A stretch of 64,000 nucleotides of DNA, taken from NCBI RefSeq assembly GCF_003795145.1, contig NZ_CP027786.1:2108001-2172000 (forward strand). Reading direction: 5' to 3'. Position 1 is the stretch's first letter; the number at the start of each line of letters is the position of its first letter. A program made the translations under genes and the position numbers. This document shows positions 19,765 to 30,300 of this stretch, in pieces. Source of the DNA: Tetragenococcus koreensis (lineage in GTDB: Bacteria > Bacillota > Bacilli > Lactobacillales > Enterococcaceae). Under the pieces are notes generated by a model. It was not told where the DNA came from. It made no database searches and saw only the letters and a list, made by a program, of their open reading frames with translations.

Positions 19765-20707
19765 TTTGACCCACCTGTTCGCCCACCATTACTTTTTGTC
19801 CTGTGCCATTTAAAAATTCCGATATTTTTTGCTTAGCTTTCCCGGCCGGTTGCAGTTCCTCAATGGCTAGGACAGTTTGCTGAGCGCATGCAATCCATAA
19901 TTGGCTCTTAGTACGACGAATAATCGTTCCTGGTTGCTCCCTTGATGTTTCTTCTAAAGGAGAAACATCCCAAATTTTCCAACGACTGCCTTGATAGGTC
20001 GTATAGGCAATGGGCCATGGACGCATTCCTCTTACTTTTTGATCAATCTCCTGAGCCGTTTGTTCCCAATTAATTGCTTCTTGTTCTCGTTTGATATTAG
20101 GTGCAAAACTAACCTGTTCTTCATCTTGGGCAACTGAACGTAATGACCCAGCAAGAATTTGTGGTAATGTTTTAAGCAGCAGGTCACGTCCTACAAAACT
20201 TAATTTAGTAAACATCGCTCCTACATCATCATCACTCTTAATTGGTATTGCTTTTTGCGCATAAATGCCGCCTGCGTCCATTTTTTTAACCATATCCATA
20301 ATTGAAACGCCAGTTTCCTCTTCACCATTTATAATCGCATAATGGACCGGTGCACCGCCGCGATATTTGGGCAACAATGAAGCATGAACATTAAGCGCAC
20401 CATGGGCTGGAATTTGCAATAATTTTTCGGGTAAAAATTGACCAAACGCTGCTGTAATAATTACATCAGGCTGCAAAGTTGCAATTTCTTCCATTTCTTT
20501 TGAACCACTGATTTTTTCAGGTTGTAAAACTGAAATACCCAGTTCTAAAGCCTTATTTTTAACAGGAGAAGCAATGATGTTCTTCTTACGACCCACAGGA
20601 CGGTCAGGTTGAGTAACGACCGCAGCTACTTCATAACCAGCAGTTACTAATCCTTCTAAAATAGGTACAGAAAATTCTGGGGTTCCCATAAATACAATTT
20701 TCGTCAT
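19754..20707 (-). CDS. fmt: Methionyl-tRNA formyltransferase
   Basis: 317 aa. Starts MTKIVFMGTPEFSVPIL; formyl-THF-binding region with HASLLPKYRGGAPV and the catalytic Asn/His/Asp context; C-terminal OB-like tRNA-binding domain. Formylates initiator Met-tRNA. 12 bp after priA and overlapping rsmB, in the priA-fmt-rsmB block typical of Firmicutes. RBS GGAGAA. Confidence 0.96.
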   Translation of the reverse strand: MTKIVFMGTPEFSVPILEGLVTAGYEVAAVVTQPDRPVGRKKNIIASPVKNKALELGISVLQPEKISGSKEMEEIATLQPDVIITAAFGQFLPEKLLQIPAHGALNVHASLLPKYRGGAPVHYAIINGEEETGVSIMDMVKKMDAGGIYAQKAIPIKSDDDVGAMFTKLSFVGRDLLLKTLPQILAGSLRSVAQDEEQVSFAPNIKREQEAINWEQTAQEIDQKVRGMRPWPIAYTTYQGSRWKIWDVSPLEETSREQPGTIIRRTKSQLWIACAQQTVLAIEELQPAGKAKQKISEFLNGTGQKVMVGEQVGQNEI

Positions 20708-20719
20708 TTTTATTCTCCT

Positions 20720-23125
20720 TTAAATAAAGTTTACTGGTTCATTGTCAATTGCTACATATAAACCTTTTCGTTGATCTTTTTGTGATTCATTGAGTATTTG
20801 TTTCAGCATTTGAGAAAGTGCGGGTTCTTTTTTATATTTTATAACCATCTGATATTGATAACGGTTCTTCACCCGCGCAATCGAAGCCGGAGTAGGACCT
20901 AAAAGAATACTTTCAGGGCTTAAGCCCGTTTTGACCACTTGGCCAATTTGAAACATTTTTTTAGCAGCTACTTGTTCTTCTTGGTGGCTACAGGTGATTT
21001 TCACGGTAAAATAATAAGGTGAATAACTGCTTTGATGCCGCAAAAACATTTCTTGTTCGTAAAAAGTTTCATAATCTTGTTTTTGTGCTAAAACAATCGC
21101 GTGATGTTCAGGATTAAAAGTCTGAATAAGCACTTCTCCCGCTTTTTTAGCTCGTCCAGCACGACCTGCGACTTGTGTCAACAACTGAAATGTATGCTCA
21201 CTTGCACGAAAATCAGGCAGATTCAAGGCCGTATCTGCATTCAATACACCAACCAAAGTAATATTGGGATAATCTAATCCTTTAGCAATCATTTGAGTCC
21301 CTAGTAAAATATCTGCTTCTTGAGCGCCAAACTTTTGTAAAATTTGTTCATGTGCACCCTTTCGTCGTGTTGTATCAACGTCCATTCGCAAGATACGAGC
21401 TGTTGGAAATAATTCTTGCAATTCTTCTTGTACTTTTTGCGTTCCGGTACCATAGTAACGAATTTTATTACTCCCACATTCTGGACAATGCTGCGGAATC
21501 CGCTCTTCATGCCCACAATAATGGCAGCGCATCGTCTTAGTATCCATATGCAAAGTCAATGAAATATCGCAATTAGGACAAGGTAGTACATATCCACAGT
21601 CGCGACACATAACAAAGGAAGAATAACCTCTACGGTTTAACATTAAGACAGATTGCTCTTTTTTTTCCAAACGATCAGCAATTTTATTTTGTAAATCTTG
21701 CGAGAAATTACTCGTATTTTTTCTTTCATACTCTTCTTTTAAATCAACAACTTCTATACTAGGTAAATTTGCAGCTGGATCTGCCCTTTTGCGCAATAAA
21801 AGTAATTGATAAACATTTTTCTGAGCACGGGCGCGCGATTCCAAGGAAGGCGTCGCACTTCCTAGTACTACCGGACAATGATGGTAGTTTCCACGCCAAA
21901 TTGCTAAGTCTCTGGCATGGTAACGTGGCGCTTCATCTTGTTTATAAGAAGATTCGTGTTCTTCGTCAACAATAATAACACCAATATTCTCCAGTGGAGC
22001 AAAGATAGCTGAGCGAGCGCCCACAACTACTTGAGCTTCGCCGCGTTCAATCTTGCGCCACTCATCATAGCGTTCCCCTTGGCTTAGTCCACTGTGTAAT
22101 ACAGCTACTGCTTCACCTAAGCGGCTTTTAAAACGTTCTACCATCTGAGGTGTCAATGCAATTTCTGGCACCAACATAATCGCCGTTTTGCCTTTATCCA
22201 AAACAGTTGAAATCGTCTGCAGATATACTTCTGTTTTTCCGCTTCCCGTGATTCCTTCTAACAAAAATACATCATCATTAGCCTTTTCTTCAGCTGCAAG
22301 AACCGCTGTTACAGCCTGTTGCTGCTCTTGATTTAACGCTAGTGCTGCTGTCTTTTTAAAGGTTCTTCCTTGATAAGGGTCACGGTAGGCCTCTACCTCT
22401 TCAAAAGATAACCACCCCTTCTTTTCTCCTTGTTTCAATACAGTTGAAGTTATCCCTTGTTTAGTGTAAAAAGCTGCCGGCTGATGAGCATTCACTTTTA
22501 ATAATTCCACTAGTTGTTTTTGACGCAATGCTCGTTGGTTTATTTGTTGATCAATATCTGCTCCATTATTTTGAGTCAATCGGCTATTAACATAGCGAAT
22601 TTTTTTTACCTTATTTTTCTTTTTAACCACATAACGAAGCTCCACAATATTTTCTTGTCTTAGCTTCTTTAGTTGCTTTAGTATGCCCAACTTTTCTGCT
22701 TCTTGCCAATCAATTTCATCGCTTTGCGAGAAATATTGTTGTTTAATCGGATGTGAAGGATCTTTTAATACTATTTTTTTTTCATATTCAGCTTTCATTA
22801 CGCTTGGCAACATCGTTTGAAGACAAGTGATCTTAAAAGCATAGGTTGTCTCTTTCATATAATCTGCTAAAGCTAACAGTTCTTGGTTCAAAACAGGAGA
22901 CAAATCTAACATGCGGATAATTGGTTTAAGTTTTTCTGGATATGTACTTGTTTGCTTCAATACTGTCACAAAGCCTTGGATATGACGATTTCCTTCGCCA
23001 AAAGGAACTTCTACCCGCATCCCTACTTCAATGACATCAGATAGTTCTTCTGGCACAATATAGGTAAACGGCTGATCCGTCTGCATTGTTGGCACATCTA
23101 CAATAACTTCAGCAAATAATGTCAT
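20720..23125 (-). CDS. priA: Primosomal replication helicase PriA
   Basis: 801 aa. N-terminal 3'-DNA-binding domain, helicase Walker A ITGSGKTEVY, DEEH box, zinc-binding Cys pairs between the helicase lobes (CRDCGYVLPCPNC and CHYCGHEERIPQHCPECG) and GRAGRA motif VI. Restarts stalled forks by loading the replisome. RBS AAAGGAGA. A palindromic element separates it from rpoZ upstream, so it probably has its own promoter or depends on readthrough. Confidence 0.96.
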   Translation of the reverse strand: MTLFAEVIVDVPTMQTDQPFTYIVPEELSDVIEVGMRVEVPFGEGNRHIQGFVTVLKQTSTYPEKLKPIIRMLDLSPVLNQELLALADYMKETTYAFKITCLQTMLPSVMKAEYEKKIVLKDPSHPIKQQYFSQSDEIDWQEAEKLGILKQLKKLRQENIVELRYVVKKKNKVKKIRYVNSRLTQNNGADIDQQINQRALRQKQLVELLKVNAHQPAAFYTKQGITSTVLKQGEKKGWLSFEEVEAYRDPYQGRTFKKTAALALNQEQQQAVTAVLAAEEKANDDVFLLEGITGSGKTEVYLQTISTVLDKGKTAIMLVPEIALTPQMVERFKSRLGEAVAVLHSGLSQGERYDEWRKIERGEAQVVVGARSAIFAPLENIGVIIVDEEHESSYKQDEAPRYHARDLAIWRGNYHHCPVVLGSATPSLESRARAQKNVYQLLLLRKRADPAANLPSIEVVDLKEEYERKNTSNFSQDLQNKIADRLEKKEQSVLMLNRRGYSSFVMCRDCGYVLPCPNCDISLTLHMDTKTMRCHYCGHEERIPQHCPECGSNKIRYYGTGTQKVQEELQELFPTARILRMDVDTTRRKGAHEQILQKFGAQEADILLGTQMIAKGLDYPNITLVGVLNADTALNLPDFRASEHTFQLLTQVAGRAGRAKKAGEVLIQTFNPEHHAIVLAQKQDYETFYEQEMFLRHQSSYSPYYFTVKITCSHQEEQVAAKKMFQIGQVVKTGLSPESILLGPTPASIARVKNRYQYQMVIKYKKEPALSQMLKQILNESQKDQRKGLYVAIDNEPVNFI

Positions 23126-23245
23126 GTCGATTTCTCCTTTCTGATCTATTTTACTAAAAAACCACGTGTTTGTCTCTATTGTCTAATAAAATTAAGATTT
23201 GACGGCCTCTTTTCGGTTATTTAACTGTTATTTTTAAAAGAATAG

Positions 23246-23400
23246 GACAGTAATATCGGTAAAGACAAAACAAAAATACCCGAACTATATTTGACGAGAT
23301 TCGCTCCTTGTCTTAAATTACGACAAGGACCTGCTAAAATGCAGGAGTAATCTCTCTATAGTTCGGATATTTTATTCTTAAAAAGACTTATATCACAGCC
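23246..23400 (+). repeat. Palindromic dispersed element, copy 2 (about 155 bp, left end decayed)
   Basis: Same orientation as copy 1: CCCGAACTATATTTGA on the left; on the right CAGGAGTAATCTCTCTATAG, the arm ATAGTTCGGATATTTT, and the terminal repeat ACTTATATCACAGC (23386-23399). The left terminal repeat is too degenerate to place exactly. Begins 9 bp after the rpoZ stop. Confidence 0.78.
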
Positions 23401-23409
23401 TTTAATAGA

Positions 23410-23715
23410 TTAAGATCTATTATCTTCGCGGATACGATCTTCTAAGTCCTTTTGTTCCTGTTCTTTTTGTGCTTGTTTTTCTTCTTCTTGCATTTGTAAT
23501 CTAGCACGTTTTAATTCAGGATTTGGATCATTGACGACCGTTTGTGCATCAATTTCTTCTAAGGCTTTCCCAACATTTTTAACTGAATCAAACTGATCTA
23601 AAGTTGGATTTGCACCCTCATCTAATTCATGAGCGCGTTTACTAGCCAATAGTACCAATGAATACTTGGAATTAACCGATTCGAGTAATGAATCGATTGA
23701 AGGTTTTAACATCAT
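23410..23715 (-). CDS. rpoZ: DNA-directed RNA polymerase omega subunit
   Basis: 101 aa. Conserved N-terminal half [20 protein letters not shown] followed by ASKRAHEL, the omega signature; the C-terminal tail is a charged Glu/Gln/Lys-rich helix. Supports assembly of RNA polymerase. It starts 4 bp after the gmk stop. RBS GAGGAG favours the first of two adjacent ATG codons. Confidence 0.95.
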   Translation of the reverse strand: MMLKPSIDSLLESVNSKYSLVLLASKRAHELDEGANPTLDQFDSVKNVGKALEEIDAQTVVNDPNPELKRARLQMQEEEKQAQKEQEQKDLEDRIREDNRS

Positions 23716-23719
23716 AATA

Positions 23720-24349
<630 letters not shown>

Positions 24350-24553
24350 CTATTGGTCTTGCTTAACGTCTATTTTGCACTTTTTTTCAGCAACTTTCAA
24401 GAATAACTTTATTATAACGGGTTGTACGGTAAAAAACTAGTTTAACATCTTTTTTTAATTGAAACGTTGTTTGTTCGGAAATATCACAGAAATTTTTTGT
24501 TTATTTTTATTAAAGGATAACTAATAAGCTTACTTCAAAAATAAAATTATGCT

Positions 24554-24772
24554 TTACATCGCTGCTACTGCTTGTTTTAACGCCTCAAATTCTTCATTAC
24601 TTAATGTGATTCCTTTGCCCATCTTTTCATGTTCAGGACTCCAGTCACGTAAATCAAACTTAGGCGGCCGGCCATTCCAACTAACAATATTCAATTCCTT
24701 GCGCCAGCCTTTCGCATTTTCTGATAAAACCGCAACTTCTTCTAGGATTTCATACGAAAAATCTTTTGCCAT
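24554..24772 (-). CDS. PC4/YdbC-like single-stranded nucleic acid binding protein
   Basis: 72 aa. Resembles the YdbC family of lactic acid bacteria: EILEEVAVLSENAKGWRKELN, then SWNGRPPKFDLRDWSP, the beta-rich PC4-like fold, and a C-terminal helix. Homologues bind single-stranded DNA/RNA and are likened to eukaryotic coactivator PC4; the cellular role is not established. 41 bp downstream of the patatin gene on the same strand. RBS AGAGGGA. Confidence 0.85.
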   Translation of the reverse strand: MAKDFSYEILEEVAVLSENAKGWRKELNIVSWNGRPPKFDLRDWSPEHEKMGKGITLSNEEFEALKQAVAAM

Positions 24773-24813
24773 TTGCTTTCCCTCTTTTCTTTTTATTCAA
24801 CGTTCATTATTAA

Positions 24814-26463
24814 TTACGCATTTTTTGGTTCTTTCTTTTGTAAAAATCGAAAAAATTTTACTGTAATAAATAAAACCGCAGATTTTTCAACAAACCAACT
24901 AGGAATTTCCGTTTCCTTTTCTAAAAGTTCGTTAATAGTTACAAATTGATTCTTTTTGGAAAGCAAGAAATATTCTTTATGATAAACTTCGACCCATTCG
25001 GTAAAAGAAAGCGCTGCTTCTACTGGTGGGTAGGTTTTTTCTCTTGCAGTAGTAAGTGCAGTCACAAACTGGTCTTTTGTATAGACTTTGTCAGGTAGAA
25101 GCGACAAAAAGCGTCCCATTAGTTCAACAAATGCCATCCCAACTTGTTCTAAAGGAACTTTTTTAGCATAAAGTTTATAAAATTTATGCCAAAAACTCCT
25201 CTCTTGCAGCCAAGCATATTCATGGTCTGGCAATTTTGAGATAAACAATTGCCAATCTGTTTGCCAATTCGTTTCGTTGGTAAAAGTATACCAAAAACCG
25301 GTGTAGTGATGAAAATATTTCATCGTTTCTAAATACCCTAATTGTTCATTTATTGTAGACCGTTTACTATCAAAAATCAAAAAACTCCCCAACGACCAGG
25401 GGGAACGAAGAGTGAGGTTGGCAACATCTTCTGGTACAGTGGTTTTCTTACGAATACCTGGGCCCTTTGCATCCATACAGATGCATTCTGTTGCTCCATG
25501 TGAAAGTGCTACATCCATTGGGAAATCATTGCGGTAACCTCCGTCAATATAATCCTCTCCTTTGATCTGTATCGGCTGCATCGCTGGAAAAAAAGCTGCC
25601 GAAGCTACTAACCATTCCCACGACTGCTTAACTGGTCCAACAGCAACGACCTTTTCCTTTAAGCCCCGCAAACGTGTCGTGCATATAAATAATTGTGCGG
25701 GAAACTCTGCCCATTTCTTCGCATCCAATGTATGACGTAGCAATTCTTGCAGTGGCCGAGCGCTGATCCCTTGTTCTTTAAGTGCTGATATGCTAAGCGA
25801 ACGGAGTTGGCGAACTAACTGATGGAAGGAATGGTTATCAGCAGCAGCTTTAGGAAATGCTAGAATTTGTTCCGTACTGATTTGATACCAAAGCTGTTGG
25901 GCTTTCTTTTCATCATTCATCATCATAAGGGCCGCGTTTAGCGCACCCACAGAAGTAGCTGCAATCAATTCAAAAGTGATGCCTAATTCTTTTAATGCCC
26001 GCCAAGCACCAATCTGATACGCACCCCGCGCACCGCCACCACTTAAAACTAGTGCTGTATGATAATATAACTTTTTTGTTAATCCTTCTTGGTCTTGTTG
26101 GTAACCTTGAGAGATTAGCTCAGTCAGTATGGTTTCTTTAGCTGAAAAAGAAAGCGTCACTGTCTGAACAAATCGACTACGAGCAAATACATCGATAGCT
26201 TGTAAGATCGTATTCCAAGAAGTGTGTTCAAGTGGTCCACACAAAATATTTGTGACCTTTATTTGTCTATCCTCTAACTTTACGTTGAAAAAAATAAGCT
26301 GTTTTTGTACAACCGTGTACCAACAATGTTCTTCGTAAACAGCTTGAGCCATGTCCTTTTTAGCAGCAGAATGAGTGGCATAAAAAGGAAAAATCAACTT
26401 TGTATTATGCAAAAGAGCGGGTTTTTTATTAAGCATGGAAACATACAATTTTTTAAATTTCAC
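24814..26463 (-). CDS. Patatin-like phospholipase with extra N-terminal domain
   Basis: 549 aa; GTG start with GGGGG RBS. Residues about 1-140 form an unassigned N-terminal part. The patatin domain follows: oxyanion hole GGGARGAYQIG, nucleophile segment AATSVGALNA, and catalytic Asp motif DGGYRND. The nucleophile elbow reads A-T-S-V-G rather than the usual G-x-S-x-G. The C-terminal 200 residues carry an acylhydrolase-associated helical region. Expected activity: lipid acyl hydrolysis, membrane-associated; the real substrate is unknown. Confidence 0.85.
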   Translation of the reverse strand: MKFKKLYVSMLNKKPALLHNTKLIFPFYATHSAAKKDMAQAVYEEHCWYTVVQKQLIFFNVKLEDRQIKVTNILCGPLEHTSWNTILQAIDVFARSRFVQTVTLSFSAKETILTELISQGYQQDQEGLTKKLYYHTALVLSGGGARGAYQIGAWRALKELGITFELIAATSVGALNAALMMMNDEKKAQQLWYQISTEQILAFPKAAADNHSFHQLVRQLRSLSISALKEQGISARPLQELLRHTLDAKKWAEFPAQLFICTTRLRGLKEKVVAVGPVKQSWEWLVASAAFFPAMQPIQIKGEDYIDGGYRNDFPMDVALSHGATECICMDAKGPGIRKKTTVPEDVANLTLRSPWSLGSFLIFDSKRSTINEQLGYLETMKYFHHYTGFWYTFTNETNWQTDWQLFISKLPDHEYAWLQERSFWHKFYKLYAKKVPLEQVGMAFVELMGRFLSLLPDKVYTKDQFVTALTTAREKTYPPVEAALSFTEWVEVYHKEYFLLSKKNQFVTINELLEKETEIPSWFVEKSAVLFITVKFFRFLQKKEPKNA

Positions 26464-26662
26464 CAGGTTAACCCCCTAAAAAGAAACTGAAGTTATCACT
26501 TAGTTATTATTATAAGCTTTCCATTAAATATTTGAAAGCGCATTAGGTAAGTATCTATATTACTTTGTGTAATAAACATTTAAACGAAACGAAACAAGCA
26601 TTTTTCTAAAATTTATTGTAAAATATAAGTAGACGGAGTTGGGAAAAGGAGGGACATTTGTA

Positions 26663-27451
26663 ATGGTTGATTTTATCTATGTACATATTGACAACATCAG
26701 CAATGCCGTTTTGACCCAAGGTTTTTCTGCCACTGATTTTCATCAAGGAATCGTTCATCACCCGCAAAACCTATTGTTATTAGACCCTTCTAGTGAACTC
26801 GGTGAATATGAAGCGCACACCGCCATGAAAACCATCCGTGGCAGCGAAGCCGTCAAAAACTATTTTCAAACAGCGGATAAAAAAAGAGTCACCGGCACCA
26901 ATAAATGGATTGATTTTACTGATATCATGATGTTAAAAGAGTTAACTCCTACAGAAATTTCCGAGTTGTTGTATTTTGGTCATATGAAGTCTCATCTTCA
27001 TTCACCTTTTTTTTATAAATTACAAAATAACTTTGCTTATTTTGATCTACAGGAGGAACTTTCACGCGTTTACTATCGTTATCTAGACGAATTTTATCAA
27101 GTTTTATCAAAGAAACTCACCCACCTGGTATCAGAAGTCTTAAATTCAAGACGTTCTCTTTTCCAAAAAAACAAAGCTATTGAACCCTTACCACTTCAAA
27201 TTGTCAAAACGCTGAGTGATATTATGAAAGAAGGGTTGGTCTTTTCTTTCAAACAAACAGAGATTCAAAATAAAAAATATCAGATCCCTCTATTTTTAGT
27301 TGAAGATACTCATATTCGCATGGGGAACCCAACTTTTAAAAATGATGCACTTATTGGATACTTAACTTATTATACTTCTAAAAACATGTGGGACTTGGAT
27401 ATCAATAAAGAAGATTTGGACTTGTGGACCTTACCAAATACAACACATTAA
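26663..27451 (+). CDS. Uncharacterised 262-aa protein
   Basis: ATG at 26663 is chosen because AAGGAGGG sits 8-9 bp upstream. Not recognised. No signal peptide or membrane helix; the composition is that of a cytosolic protein with an aromatic middle (YFGHMKSHLHSPFFYKL) and a Lys-rich second half. The first 60 residues (DFIYVHIDNISNAVL, HPQNLLLLDPSS) vaguely recall NdpA/YejK-like nucleoid proteins, but I would not assign it. Own unit: promoter region upstream, terminator just downstream, convergent with thiD. Confidence 0.75.
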   Translation: MVDFIYVHIDNISNAVLTQGFSATDFHQGIVHHPQNLLLLDPSSELGEYEAHTAMKTIRGSEAVKNYFQTADKKRVTGTNKWIDFTDIMMLKELTPTEISELLYFGHMKSHLHSPFFYKLQNNFAYFDLQEELSRVYYRYLDEFYQVLSKKLTHLVSEVLNSRRSLFQKNKAIEPLPLQIVKTLSDIMKEGLVFSFKQTEIQNKKYQIPLFLVEDTHIRMGNPTFKNDALIGYLTYYTSKNMWDLDINKEDLDLWTLPNTTH

Positions 27452-27455
27452 ATAG

Positions 27456-27490
27456 AAAAAAGGCGGATCATAAATGACACGCCTTTTTTA
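27456..27490. terminator. Bidirectional terminator between the 262-aa gene and thiD
   Basis: AAAAAAGGCG pairs with CGCCTTTTTT, with a loop containing ATCATAAATG. Suitable for both convergent genes. It overlaps the thiD 3' edge only in the trailing T-run. Confidence 0.88.
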
Positions 27491-28315
27491 TTATTCTACA
27501 ATCTCTTTTACCGTTATTTCTTCACTCAATTTCGCCCAATGATTGGTCGGACCATGCCCAGAACCAACTGAAATGCCCTCTTCTATAGCACCTTGGATAA
27601 ATTTTTTAGCTATGATGACTGCTTCTTTAAAGGTGCTATTTTTAGCTAGTTCTGCTGTTATACAAGAAGAAAACGTATCTCCCGTGCCATGGGTATTTTT
27701 TGTTTGAATACGCGGCGCACTCAGTTGAAAAGATGATTTATCTTCCATTAATACAAAATCTGTCGCTTCTTTACCATCTGAATGGCCGCCTTTAATGATA
27801 ACGTTTCTTGCGCCCATCTTTTGTAAAGTAGCGGCTGCTTTGCTAATCTCTTCTTTATTTCTTATCTTACTTCCCGTTAGAACTTCAGCTTCCGGTAAAT
27901 TTGGAGTAATAGCATAGGCTTGTGGCACAAGTTCTGTTTTAATTGTTTGAATGGCTTCTTTTTGTAGTAAAGGATGTCCTCCTTTAGCAACCATAACAGG
28001 ATCTACAATTAACGGCCCAAATGAAAAATTTCGATAATTGTCAGCAACTGCTTGTACATGATCTTGGTCAAACAACATGCCTGTTTTAGCTGCTTGAATC
28101 TGAAAATCATCTGCTAAAGAAGCAAATTGAGCATTAATAAAAGAGCAAGGGATCGGCAAACTTTCTTGCACCCCTTGAGTATTTTGAGCTGTCAGTGCGA
28201 CCAGAATACTCATGCCAAAGACTTTTCTAGCTTGAAATGTTTTTAAATCTGCTTGAATACCTGCGCCTCCGCCCGAATCTGATCCTGCAATTGTTACAAC
28301 TTGCGGTGTTTGCAT
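27491..28315 (-). CDS. thiD: Hydroxymethylpyrimidine / phosphomethylpyrimidine kinase
   Basis: 274 aa. Ribokinase-type fold: TIAGSDSGGGAGIQADLKTF near the N-terminus, DPVMVAKGG in the middle and the anion-hole motif NTHGTGDTFSS with the catalytic Asp. Phosphorylates HMP and then HMP-P for thiamine synthesis. Directly abuts the thiE stop. Last gene of the TPP-riboswitch-controlled operon. Confidence 0.95.
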   Translation of the reverse strand: MQTPQVVTIAGSDSGGGAGIQADLKTFQARKVFGMSILVALTAQNTQGVQESLPIPCSFINAQFASLADDFQIQAAKTGMLFDQDHVQAVADNYRNFSFGPLIVDPVMVAKGGHPLLQKEAIQTIKTELVPQAYAITPNLPEAEVLTGSKIRNKEEISKAAATLQKMGARNVIIKGGHSDGKEATDFVLMEDKSSFQLSAPRIQTKNTHGTGDTFSSCITAELAKNSTFKEAVIIAKKFIQGAIEEGISVGSGHGPTNHWAKLSEEITVKEIVE

Positions 28316-28945
28316 CTAATCTCCCTCCAATTGAGCAAATTTATCTTTCATTTGACGAACTTTTTGGCCAATATTCTTAGCTTGCATGATTTCGCTTACC
28401 ACAGCGATCCCCTGGATTCCTGTATGTTCAAATTCTGCGATTCGCTCTTCTGTTATACCACCGATAGCAACCACAGGAATCGATACTTGCTGAGTAATTT
28501 GTTGCAGTGTTTCTAACGAAGTAGCCTTGGTTGTTACTTTAGTGGTCGTTGGAAATATCGCCCCTACCCCTAAATAATCTGCTCCTGCTGCTTCTACCTT
28601 TTTCGCCTGAGCTACACTTTTGACAGAAACGCCTAGGATTTTATCTCCGATAATTTTTCTAGTCACAGCTGTTGGTAATTCATCATCACCAATATGCACC
28701 CCAGCAGCGTCAACTGCTAAACAAATATCTGCCCGGTCATCAATAATCAATGGAATTTGGTAACGGTCCGTCACTTGTTTCACTTTTTTTGCTAACTCAT
28801 AATAAGCACACGTTGTGAGCTCTTTTTCTCGTAATTGTACCAATGTCATACCATTTTCACAGGCTTCTTCAATTTTTTGTAAAAATACTTCTTCTGTCTC
28901 TTCATAACGAGCAGTGACTAAATATAAATTCAGGTCTGCTTTCAT
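28316..28945 (-). CDS. thiE: Thiamine-phosphate synthase
   Basis: 209 aa. TIM-barrel Thi[13 protein letters not shown] (substrate-binding), [29 protein letters not shown] and [14 protein letters not shown]. Joins HMP-PP and thiazole-phosphate to thiamine phosphate. ATGA overlap with the thiM stop and immediate abutment to thiD indicate tight translational coupling. Confidence 0.96.
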   Translation of the reverse strand: MKADLNLYLVTARYEETEEVFLQKIEEACENGMTLVQLREKELTTCAYYELAKKVKQVTDRYQIPLIIDDRADICLAVDAAGVHIGDDELPTAVTRKIIGDKILGVSVKSVAQAKKVEAAGADYLGVGAIFPTTTKVTTKATSLETLQQITQQVSIPVVAIGGITEERIAEFEHTGIQGIAVVSEIMQAKNIGQKVRQMKDKFAQLEGD

Positions 28946-29763
28946 TGCTTTCTTCCTTTCGTTTGGTTGAACCAGTTTTGATTTAACGTTTTTAAAAGGG
29001 ATAATTGGTTTAACGTTTCATGACGAAAGTCTGCCAAACCGTATACTGGCCCTAGATTCTCACTAGTATATTCACCACAAATATTCAAATAGCTAAGAGC
29101 AAAAATGACAGCTGATAAGTTATCAATTTGTTCTCCCAGTAAAGCTGCAATCAGTGCGCCTAAAAGATCCCCGCTTCCGATAAAACGTTGCAGTTCCTCT
29201 ACACCGTTTTCCATAACCCAGGTACCTTTTTTTGAAACAATCACATCTTTTTTCCCGGTTGCAAGATAAGTAACAGCCGGATCTTGCTGTTTTAAAGCCC
29301 CAATCAACTCTTCTAACTCATCTTCTGATTGATCAGACGAGCTACTATCGACGCCCTTGCCTGTTGTTTTAAGACCACAAAACGCACGCATTTCTGAAAT
29401 ATTCCCTTTTAAAACATTAGGTTTTTGCCTAGCCAGTTGTTGCGCTAATTGTTGCGCTATGGGTGCACTTGTCGCGCCCACAATATCAACCACAAATGAT
29501 TTTTCTTCTTTTGCCATTTTTGCAGCTGTCAAAAGTGTATTTTCTCTTTCCTTCGATAGGCTGCCAAGATTCAGCAGCAAACTATCCGTTTGCTTAAAAA
29601 GAGCGGGAAATTCCCTAACGTCATTAGTCATAATTGGTTGAGCATCGATATATAACAACGCATTTGCCATTGTCTCTATAGTGACATTGTTTGTTATACA
29701 ATGAACCAACGGAGATTGCCTTAGTGGAAATACTTCTCTTGCCATTTCTGCAAAATGTTTCAT
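28942..29763 (-). CDS. thiM: Hydroxyethylthiazole kinase
   Basis: 273 aa. [18 protein letters not shown] at the N-terminus is the thiazole/ATP-binding signature; DIVGATSAP and the catalytic [13 protein letters not shown] follow. A short acidic/Ser insertion ([13 protein letters not shown]) sits mid-protein. Phosphorylates salvaged thiazole. RBS AAAGGATG upstream; thiW stops 14 bp before. Confidence 0.94.
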   Translation of the reverse strand: MKHFAEMAREVFPLRQSPLVHCITNNVTIETMANALLYIDAQPIMTNDVREFPALFKQTDSLLLNLGSLSKERENTLLTAAKMAKEEKSFVVDIVGATSAPIAQQLAQQLARQKPNVLKGNISEMRAFCGLKTTGKGVDSSSSDQSEDELEELIGALKQQDPAVTYLATGKKDVIVSKKGTWVMENGVEELQRFIGSGDLLGALIAALLGEQIDNLSAVIFALSYLNICGEYTSENLGPVYGLADFRHETLNQLSLLKTLNQNWFNQTKGRKQ

Positions 29764-29777
29764 CTAATCATCCTTTT

Positions 29778-30281
29778 CTAATCAAACAGCGTTTTCATTT
29801 GGCGAAAAATAGATAAATGTTGCGCTTTTTTCCAAATCAATCCAGCAGCAACAGAACCTAACACAGCAGCACCTAAAAAACGCGGAGTATAAAGCAACCA
29901 GTATAATTGATTGCTTGTTCCAGTAAAGAGAATCATGACAGGATAAGATAATAACGACCCAATGATTCCTGTTCCGATAACCTCTCCTGCTATCGAGCCA
30001 TAAATACTGCTGGTCATCCGATAAAATAAACCTGCTAGAAAAGCACCAAACACCGCTCCTGTCAAAGCAAGTGGGGGTGCTCCTAAAAGAATCATACGGA
30101 TAATCCCACAGATAAAAGCCATCCCCGTAGCATACAGTGGTCCCACCAGCGCACCTGCTAACACATTGATAACACTAGACATGGGCGCCATTCCTTCAAT
30201 ACGAAAAATGGGCGATAAAACCACATCTAAAGCAATCATAATTGCCAAATAAGTTAGCTTTCTTACTTTCTTATGTTCCAT
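29778..30281 (-). CDS. thiW: ECF transporter S component ThiW (thiazole precursor uptake)
   Basis: 167 aa. ATG at 30281 is chosen: AAAGGAA is 8 bp upstream; the upstream TTG is within the RBS. Five to six hydrophobic helices with the ThiW-type features LDVVLSPIFRIEGMAPMSS and NVLAGALVGPLYA. Predicted to bind hydroxyethylthiazole and use the shared ECF energising module encoded elsewhere. Located between thiT and thiM under the TPP riboswitch. Confidence 0.9.
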   Translation of the reverse strand: MEHKKVRKLTYLAIMIALDVVLSPIFRIEGMAPMSSVINVLAGALVGPLYATGMAFICGIIRMILLGAPPLALTGAVFGAFLAGLFYRMTSSIYGSIAGEVIGTGIIGSLLSYPVMILFTGTSNQLYWLLYTPRFLGAAVLGSVAAGLIWKKAQHLSIFRQMKTLFD

Positions 30282-30300
30282 TCGTATTATTCCTTTCAAA

